Positions 16,491 through 22,500 of a stretch of 22,500 bases of DNA are shown in pieces. A model generated the notes under the pieces. It was not told where the DNA came from and did not search any database. It saw nothing but the letters and a program-made list of their open reading frames with translations. The position numbers and the translations under genes were made by a program. The first letter of the stretch is position 1. The number at the start of each line of letters is the position of its first letter. This DNA comes from Mesostigma viride (taxonomy: Eukaryota; Streptophyta; Mesostigmatophyceae; Mesostigmatales; Mesostigmataceae), in assembly GCA_009746045.1 (NCBI GenBank), contig RPFO01000808.1:15001-37500 (forward strand). The letters are read 5' to 3'.

Positions 16491-17770
16491 TAACCAGCCT
16501 GAAGCCGGAGCACTGCAGTACAAAATGCTGAATCATCACTGAACTGCTTCTACTTGGAGCGTATGCTAATATTATCGCTTACTAAGAGCTTCTACTACTA
16601 GATGCTATAAAAGTGCCACGTGTCGTACAACCAACCTAGCTCGTAGCACACTCCCAAAGTTGCCGTTTTCGATCCGGCGCAGTCTCCCCTTGGCTGACAG
16701 AGCGCACTCGGCCATTTTTCACTTTGGCTGGCGCGGGGCGGCACGGTAGGCCAGACGAGGGACCGCGCTCTTGTGGGATTTCAGGGGGGGATGTCCCCCC
16801 CTCCTGGAAAACACTCCCAGCCAGCAATGATGCATTGTATGATGAACAAAGCTTGTCATTTCCAACTATGAAATCGCAATGTTGACAGTAATTATTAGAC
16901 ATAGCACGCTCGTTTATGACGTTGAGGCGTATTGCATGGTTGAGAATATTTGGTGTGCTTATTGGTAATATCCGCATACACACGTGCCCTGCATTCAATC
17001 CAGTATGAACAATTGGCAACCAGCAGGCTGCATGCAGCAGCCATCTGGTCGGTGGGAACCAGTCATTTGGCCATGACTGCAGCTAGCCATTATGAAGAGG
17101 AGTCGACGATGAGGCCCCCGCAGGAAAAGTTCTTGTGCAAAGAAATACGTTACTACGTACTTTGTTACGGAAGTCAGTTCTGATATTAGGATTTCTGGTT
17201 TGTTCTTTCGGGTTAACACCTCATAATCCCACTCAGGACCTTGAATCGGCATCATGGGCTACTAACTGAAAATTGCTGTCGGCACACTGGCCTGACCACA
17301 ATGGCCTGCCTAATAATATATTTCTGTCCGGCACTAGCTGCCTTAGTATAATCTATATCACGTCGGCCTGCCTAATGTCTGTGCACCTCAGTGCACTAAG
17401 TTGAAATCGTTTACCTTGAGCGTCTCGTATACATCATGTATGCTGACATTCTCACCAACCTGTCACTAATTATTCCTAGGCCCAGCCAAACATTTTGTAA
17501 GACTTGCGCTTGATGGAAAAAACAGTTCGCGTCTATTGTTCTGGTAAAAAGTCTCGGCTGGCCGGAAAGTGAATGCCGCGCCAAGGACCCCTGTCAGAAC
17601 CTAGCTGGGCCACCATGCGGCCCGCTGGTACAGTACCCCCCAAAAAATTCGAAGTCCAGACTCAGTGTGCGCGTAACGCCAAAAATACGCGTTTTTTTTC
17701 CGCGACGTTTGGTACGCGTACTGTCTCCCGTATTTTTGCGGCTCAGTACGACGTATTTGCCAATGGACCG
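16491..17770. other. Right part of the 3.8-kb insertion
   Basis: No recognisable gene. Frames of up to 127 codons exist on the minus strand but show no motif. Notable bits are the G7/C-run palindrome-like AGGGGGGGATGTCCCCCCCT at 16784-16803, and an inverted pair CCAAAAATACGCG / CGTATTTTTGCGG at about 17679-17743 near the right end. Confidence 0.4.
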
Positions 17771-18235
17771 GGGTATCCAGAATCCTATCTACCGGACGCT
17801 GGATGGCTAAGCCTGATTGGGAGAGTATCCAGAATCCTATTCGACTGGACGATGGATGGCTAGCTAGCCTGGTCGGGAGGGTATCCAGCATTATTACCAT
17901 CTACTGGTCGATGGATGGCTAAGCCTAGTTGGTCCAGGAGGATATCCTGAAACCTATGTACTGGACGATGGATTTCTAGCCTGGTCAGCTAGGAGGGTAT
18001 CCAGAATCCTATCTACTGGATGCTGGATGGCAGGATGGCTAACTAAGCCTAGTCGGGAGGGTGTCCAGAAACCTAGCATGTACTGGACACTGGATGGCTA
18101 AGCCTTAAGTCAGGAGGCTATCCAGAAACCTATGTATGTACTGGACGCTGGATGGCTGGGCCTTATAAGTCGGGAGGGTATCCAGAAACCTATGTATACT
18201 GGACGCTAGCTGGATATGGCTCGACATATTGAGTA
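17771..18235 (-). repeat. Satellite array, ~53-60-bp unit, eight copies (right arm)
   Basis: Units start GGGTATCCAGAA at about 17771, 17823, 17879, 17939, 17996, 18060, 18116 and 18177. They read CCTATGTACTGGACGCTGGA and GGCTAAGCCT, the reverse complement of the left-arm unit. Unit length varies by small insertions. Confidence 0.92.
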
Positions 18236-18486
18236 AAAAGCCGTGCTGCATTGTGAATGGCATAAGTGAACGTGTGTTCCTAGCTTGCGCCCTAAGCTCT
18301 CTATGCATGAACATGTCTTCATGCCACGTGCTTCCTCCAATCAGTATCAGCCCCTCGGTTGGGCTTTCAGTGTGTCCTATTGTGATGAAAAAGAATCAAT
18401 ACTGATGTGATTCACGATCCCTGTCATAGAGTGTCCACTGTTGGTAGTCACATAGCTATTCCGCGGTTGACCAGTCAGCGCCTCGG

Positions 18487-18670
18487 CATATACTGGCAAC
18501 ATTGCATCATTGCCCGGATCCTTATTCATTTGTTATCTATTCAATTATTCACTTGTCATCTATTCACCTATAGATTACTTTCTGTTCGCATTTGGCCTGC
18601 CTGGGTGCATTGGCAACAAGGCATATGCCCAGATCCCTATTCATTTGCTTTCTTTTCATCTATTACAGTA
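18487..18670 (+). repeat. Imperfect ~110-bp duplication at the outer edge of the right arm
   Basis: GGCAACATTGCATCATTGCCCGGATCC with TATTCATTTG and the following CATCTATT are repeated at about 18604-18665 as GGCAACAAGGCATATGCCCAGATCC with the same following motifs. The left arm has one copy only. Confidence 0.6.
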
Positions 18671-19024
18671 CTTGCTTTTAGTTCTGTTAAAGGCATGTGT
18701 GATTATTATGGGGACTTAAATTAATAATTCGTAGGTGGTGAATCATTGCCGACTTAAGCGTCAGGAGCCAGGAAAATTATATTTATTACGTCCATATGGT
18801 GTGGCTTTCCATGGCTACCTCAAGGTAGCGTGAACATTGGTAATTATGGTAGGTGAGTGGTGGCGGCGGCCCTGGTATGGGCATGGGCCGACAATGGGTC
18901 GATAACGACAGCTGGTATGTTGGAACATGGTGCATGCGCATGCATGACTCGGTACGGCGTGGTATGACATGCACATGACACAATACTATAATCTGGTGAA
19001 GATAGTGACCAAAGGTCCTAGTGC
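18671..19024. other. Gene-less spacer
   Basis: Nothing recognisable apart from an alternating CATG/TGCATGCGCATGCATG stretch at about 18931-18946. Confidence 0.5.
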
Positions 19025-19029
19025 CATTG

Positions 19030-19553
19030 TGTCTGAGGTTATGCCCACCTCTTGCCGTGTATTTATGCTAGGTAGTCTAGCCGTGTGCTATTCCAACTTA
19101 TCGCATCACATTTTATATAGTGGCGAGTGAGATATTTAGTGCCGATGGTCCTATTCCGGCACTGAGCGTGCAATATGTGTGGCGATAGTTAGAGTGGCCG
19201 TACCTATGTCCACGTCATGATGCGCCTGCACCTGTGCGCACTACTTTCTAGAATGTGCACCGTATGCATGCATTCGACACCACTAGTGATGCTGACCTGT
19301 CATTTGTGCCAGCCGTTAGATTGTCGCCAAGGGTAGTGCCGACCCCATGCCACCGTGCATGATTTTAGGGTTGGCAACTCCACGAACTCTCCCCTTTTCC
19401 TTGCTAGCAAGTGACAATGTAGCAATTTAGGCTAATGGCTGCCCGATGGCAAGGGCAATGCCATAGCCGTGCTGCCAATATGCGTTAATTAATTCTAATG
19501 AATTACGTCAATTATCATGTTGACCAAGTAACGCATTATACATATTTTAAACA
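19030..19553 (+). repeat. 5' LTR of the short element (524 bp)
   Basis: Identical by eye to 20513-21036. A TATA-box-like TTTATATAG lies at about 19112-19120 and could mark the U3/R promoter. Confidence 0.97.
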
Positions 19554-19565
19554 TGGTATCGGAGC
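19554..19565 (+). promoter_or_regulatory. Primer-binding site, initiator tRNA-Met type
   Basis: TGGTATCGGAGC directly abuts the 5' LTR. It differs by one base from TGGTATCAGAGC, the well-known site complementary to the 3' end of plant-type initiator tRNA-Met used by many Copia elements. Confidence 0.85.
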
Positions 19566-20021
19566 TGATGGTTCATGGTCTTTCAGCCTTTGCCTGGCGA
19601 GCATTATTTTCTTCCCACCTCGAGGACGAGGTGTGCTTGCATCGCCGGCACTTTCGTTGGAGTTTCGCCTTTGCGCGAGTCTGGCCACGGCCGTTGTAGT
19701 CCGCCAAGCCATTTACGAGGACAGCGCAGCTAGCACTTGGTGCCGCTGGCGTTGCTGCCAGCAGACCTGGATTCGGTGTGTTGCATATATTTGCGTAAAA
19801 CAGATTCGTGAGCACACCCGCAGCTGCCAGTGTGCATGGTGTGCAAGCGTTGACGCTGGATGCCTGAAGTCCGTGTTTGGTTCTGGGCGGGGACAGCCAA
19901 CTTTTTTCATTTTTTCGACGACAGCAAATTTTTGTTCCGGATGCTGATTCCGCTGCTGGCACAGTGAGCCGTGAGGCTTCGAGCCCATTTTCGCAGAGTC
20001 TACGAGCTGATATCGCCTTGT

Positions 20022-20108
20022 ATGGCAAGCGGCATTGATCCGCTAGACTTTTATACTCGACTTTTTATGTCGAGCGCCCAGTGCCTGCCCGAGAGCCACG
20101 TGCCGTGA
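20022..20108 (+). CDS. 28-aa ORF in the leader of the short element
   Basis: ATG at 20022, TGA at 20106-20108, starting MASGIDPLDFYTRLF. It could be the remnant of a gag start kept with a packaging region. There is no family match and it is far too short to be certain. Confidence 0.15.
   Translation: MASGIDPLDFYTRLFMSSAQCLPESHVP
20056..20074 (+). other. Stem-loop in the internal region
   Basis: CTCGAC, a 7-nt loop TTTTTAT, and GTCGAG. Its position, followed by the GAGCC tract, would suit an RNA packaging or dimerisation signal; this role is inference. Confidence 0.4.
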
Positions 20109-20200
20109 GCCTAGTGCCGGGAGAGCCCGTAAGAGCCGCTGAGCCAGGAGCCGCCGAGCCAAGGAGCCTAGAGCCAAGAGCCAGGGGGTGTATGAGCCGA
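20090..20200 (+). repeat. GAGCC-rich degenerate repeat tract
   Basis: About eleven GAGCC motifs at irregular 6-14-bp spacing, in sequence such as GAGCCGCTGAGCCAGGAGCC. Stops in the nearby frames make coding unlikely. Confidence 0.85.
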
Positions 20201-20502
20201 GCGCCTTTTGTCGAGATTTCGTTGATAATCAGTTCGGATTTTTTATGACCTGCCGGCCATTGTTTTTTGTCATAGTTGAGCTAGTCCTTTGTTGGCCGTT
20301 GACCTGAAAGGACCTTCTCCTTGAGGGGGGGTGCCTGATTCCCCATCTTTCTTGCTGGTACTGAGTTTGAACCTCCTTATCCCCACCATGGTTAGCCGTG
20401 TAAGGGGGGTATGCCAGGGTGTTTTGTACCCGGCTATCCTACCTAGTTATTGAGGGGGGAGAGGAAGGAGTGTCATGTTTCTTTTGAGCACGCATGAGCT
20501 GT

Positions 20503-20512
20503 GCAAGGGGGG
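20503..20512 (+). promoter_or_regulatory. Polypurine tract of the short element
   Basis: GCAAGGGGGG ends exactly where the 3' LTR TGTCTGAGG begins. Two similar G-run motifs followed by TG or TATG lie upstream at about 20323-20334 and 20402-20411. Confidence 0.8.
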
Positions 20513-21036
20513 TGTCTGAGGTTATGCCCACCTCTTGCCGTGTATTTATGCTAGGTAGTCTAGCCGTGTGCTATTCCAACTTATCGCATCACATTTTATA
20601 TAGTGGCGAGTGAGATATTTAGTGCCGATGGTCCTATTCCGGCACTGAGCGTGCAATATGTGTGGCGATAGTTAGAGTGGCCGTACCTATGTCCACGTCA
20701 TGATGCGCCTGCACCTGTGCGCACTACTTTCTAGAATGTGCACCGTATGCATGCATTCGACACCACTAGTGATGCTGACCTGTCATTTGTGCCAGCCGTT
20801 AGATTGTCGCCAAGGGTAGTGCCGACCCCATGCCACCGTGCATGATTTTAGGGTTGGCAACTCCACGAACTCTCCCCTTTTCCTTGCTAGCAAGTGACAA
20901 TGTAGCAATTTAGGCTAATGGCTGCCCGATGGCAAGGGCAATGCCATAGCCGTGCTGCCAATATGCGTTAATTAATTCTAATGAATTACGTCAATTATCA
21001 TGTTGACCAAGTAACGCATTATACATATTTTAAACA
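20513..21036 (+). repeat. 3' LTR of the short element (524 bp)
   Basis: Same sequence as 19030-19553; followed directly by the CATTG duplication. Confidence 0.97.
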
Positions 21037-21041
21037 CATTG

Positions 21042-21439
21042 TACAACTTGGCACATAGTCATAGTGTCCGTTCACGTAGGACAAATCCCACTAATTAGGT
21101 ACTACTATCCGAGCATATCTATTTGTTAATTAGGGCTCGAATACAGTTGCCCGTATTATAGATTTCTGCACGGTCAGCATAATGGGCATATTCAAGACAG
21201 GATTCTTGACACCCTCCTTGCACATGATGTTGTCTATAAATACAAATGCTAGATCCTGGGCGAGGGTAGTCGGGTACCTAAGTGGATTCCCTCCTTACAC
21301 GACACCCTGGTCTTGATATAAAACAGCAAGAAAAATGAGGGCAAGGTTGTGTAGCCCCATATTGTCACATGGAGTGCGCCACACGAGGGTGGAGCCAAAC
21401 TGGAAACAGGCTCTTAAACTGTAAAGACTGGTTGCTCAG
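21042..21439. other. Gene-less spacer
   Basis: No open frame or repeat of note. CCCTCCTTGCAC and CCCTCCTTACAC form a loose repeat (about 21211 and 21289). A TATAAATA lies at 21235-21242 without a supported transcript. Confidence 0.45.
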
Positions 21440-21952
21440 TGTTGAGTCTGGATGCAGACTGTAGCCGGTACTGGTTGATGCCAGGGTTGCAGCTGGAAAC
21501 GTTGGGTACTGGTAGCTGCTGGTAAACCGGTGACGTCAGCTGTTGTGTGTGCACACACGATCTATGCTGTGTGTGGGTACAGTTTCTTGTGTGGTGCTGG
21601 TAGTGCTACTTTGACTTGTTTGCCAACAGGTTTTGATGCAACTTACTGCAACTACTACGAGGTGAACTGTGACGTGAGGATGTAGAGCTGGTTGCTGGAC
21701 TGCTACTTGCTAGCTAGACAAGTGCGTGCAGCTGACTGCAGCTACTATCTACTCTACGCCTGTGGTGGAGAGTCATGCATGTGCTGCTGGGTGCTACTAC
21801 TTCTCCTTGCTGGCTAGGCAAGTGTGGGTAGCTGCCTGCATGGACTATGCAGTGTACTCTGTTCCTGCTGGTGTTGCCTGCTGTGCTTGTTGATGCCAGT
21901 GTGATGGTGCTGATGGGACTGTGCTGTTACTGCTGCTTACATTACGGGGCAA

Positions 21953-21984
21953 CTGGTTGCTAGTGGGCACCCACTAGCAACCAG
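21953..21984. repeat. 32-bp perfect palindrome
   Basis: CTGGTTGCTAGTGGG, a 2-nt loop CA, and the exact complement CCCACTAGCAACCAG. It lies three bases before the larger palindrome. Confidence 0.96.
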
Positions 21985-21987
21985 CAA

Positions 21988-22073
21988 GCAGTAACAGCTA
22001 GTTGCATTATCACGTGCCAGCACTAGACACCTGTCTAGTGCTGGCACGTGATAATGCAACTAGCTGTTACTGC
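21988..22073. repeat. 86-bp perfect palindrome (42-bp arms, 2-nt loop)
   Basis: The left arm 21988-22029 is the exact reverse complement of 22032-22073, with CC between. The arm runs from GCAGTAACAGCTAG to CAGCACTAGACA. The motif GCTGTTACTGCTGCT also occurs upstream at 21923-21937, so an outer, less perfect pairing is possible. Such a sequence would extrude as a cruciform or fold as a long hairpin RNA. Confidence 0.97.
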
Positions 22074-22130
22074 TGCTAGTGGTGCCTGCAACTAGTTAAA
22101 TGTGACTGAATTATAAAACTGCAACTAGTG

Positions 22131-22500
22131 CTGAAAACAACGTGGGGGTTAGTGAGCACCCTCCTTAGTGTGGTGTGCAGCTGTGTCAGCAGGCTGGCCT
22201 TGAGAGCAGGACCCAGGGAATGTTCCCTTTTTTCTTGGAAACTTGGAGCATGGCAGGCTCTGGGCTCTTGAAGTGATGACCGTTTAAAAAGAATTCCGGT
22301 TTAAAAGAATGCGCCCAAAAGATTGTGGATGCCACGCGAAATGGTGCCGGTACAAAAGAAAGACCGGTTCTCATGAAAAATTCTTGAGGTAAACAGCTCC
22401 GCCGATTTCTCGTCGATGCTCACAGCTCGCGCGGCTCAGTGGGAGCCCGTCAGTTCGACCCCGCGCCGATTGAACGCACTGCACTCGGCCAAAAATGTGC
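22131..22500. other. Right edge: no gene; A/B-box-like motifs
   Basis: GCGGCTCAGTGGG (22431-22443) resembles a tRNA-gene A box, and AGTTCGACCCC (22452-22462) resembles a B box, but they are only about 8 bp apart, far too close for a tRNA gene. It could be the head of a tRNA-derived SINE with the anticodon arm lost, or chance. Upstream, CCGTTTAAAAAGAATTCCGG, GGTTTAAAAGAAT and GGTACAAAAGAAAG form loose repeats at 22280-22355. Confidence 0.3.

Larger units (their letters stand above)
13967..17771. mobile_element. Probable 3.8-kb TIR element inserted in the right arm
   Basis: The mirror of the left arm is interrupted here. GGGTATCCAG occurs both just before (13957-13966) and just after (17771-17780) the extra DNA, consistent with a 9- or 10-bp target duplication. 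The target is a repeat unit, so the match could be partly coincidental. The ends show weak inverted similarity: CCGGGTTTGCAAATACG at 13967, and CCGG then ATTGGCAAATACG when the right end is read in reverse. An internal inverted match, AGGAGGGGGGACATCC (14139-14154) against 16789-16805, adds support. No transposase was found. A second element at 14619-16480 lies inside it. Confidence 0.45.
12190..18620 (-). repeat. Right arm of large outer inverted repeat
   Basis: Mirror of 370-2650, in reverse order. It is longer because a probable 3.8-kb insertion (13967-17771) separates the inner block (12190-13966) from the satellite block (17771-18620). Matching blocks include the TTTATTGATAAATGCATTCCAGCC region (mirror at about 12432-12460), the small ORF, the GGGT tract and the satellite. 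The outer edge near 18620 is approximate. Confidence 0.85.
19030..21036 (+). mobile_element. Short non-autonomous LTR retrotransposon (TRIM/LARD type)
   Basis: Two 524-bp LTRs that look identical flank a 959-bp internal region. LTRs begin TGTCTGAGG and end TTTTAAACA (TG...CA). The 5-bp target duplication CATTG is perfect (19025-19029 and 21037-21041). A methionine-tRNA-type primer site follows the 5' LTR, and a polypurine tract precedes the 3' LTR. There is no reverse transcriptase, integrase or protease. With 100% LTR identity it is very recent and must depend on an autonomous partner elsewhere. At 2.0 kb it lies between typical TRIM and LARD sizes. Confidence 0.95.
21440..22130 (+). repeat. 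CTG/GCTGGT-rich quasi-repetitive tract
   Basis: Dense CTG, CTGGT and GCTACT words with an imperfect tandem duplication of roughly 90 bp. CTACTTGCTAGCTAGACAAGTG (about 21704) resembles CTCCTTGCTGGCTAGGCAAGTG (about 21801), and both are followed by CAGCTGACTGCA or TAGCTGCCTGCA. It is low-complexity and contains no stop-free coding frame of interest. Confidence 0.6.

Noticed and set aside
19498-19947. 149-codon frame starting in the 5' LTR of the short element
   Set aside because: It runs through the primer-binding site and resembles no Gag; Cys/Trp-rich random composition and an overlapping minus-strand frame of similar length.
19014-21036. The 524-bp direct repeats as a simple segmental duplication
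   Set aside because: TG...CA ends, CATTG target duplication, primer site and polypurine tract together identify LTRs.
1-22500. CRISPR array or bacterial defence island
   Set aside because: The tandem repeats are satellites and microsatellites without regular unique spacers, and there are no bacterial-type gene clusters.

Overview
The window looks like repeat-dense, gene-poor nuclear DNA from a eukaryote. It has LTR retrotransposons, a probable LINE-type insertion with a pentamer tail, 9-bp-duplication DNA elements, long microsatellites and AATAAA signals, and no bacterial-style gene packing. I cannot place the species. The only lineage hint is the primer-binding site at 19554-19565, which resembles the initiator-tRNA-Met site of plant/algal-type Copia elements.

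Most of the window is a nest of transposons. (1) Two diverged inverted arms, about 370-2650 and about 12190-18620, mirror each other. Both carry a ~53-bp satellite, a CCCA/GGGT tract, and a small ORF of 49 or 52 codons followed at once by AATAAA. (2) Between them is a 7.68-kb element (3838-11513) with 122-bp terminal inverted repeats. It is flanked by the 9-bp duplication GAGATTAAT, whose right copy was later split by a 54-bp hairpin. (3) Inside that element a TG-rich array is interrupted by a 4.35-kb Copia (Ty1) element (5801-10147) whose 429-bp LTRs differ at one base. Its internal region keeps Gag, two zinc knuckles, a degenerate integrase, and a reverse-transcriptase tail with RNase H. The reverse-transcriptase core is missing and no protease is visible. 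(4) The right outer arm is broken by a probable 3.8-kb insertion (13967-17771), itself interrupted by a 1.86-kb non-LTR-type insertion (14619-16480) with an AACTC tail and a 10-bp target duplication.

To the right lies an independent, very young 2,007-bp LTR element (19030-21036). Its 524-bp LTRs look identical, with TG...CA ends, a CATTG duplication, a methionine-tRNA primer site and a G-rich polypurine tract. It has no polymerase genes, so it is of the TRIM/LARD type. The last 1.4 kb is a CTG-rich quasi-repetitive tract ending in two adjacent perfect palindromes (32 and 86 bp), then a tract with pol III A/B-box-like motifs.

No intact host gene was recognised. Alignments and counts were made by eye.
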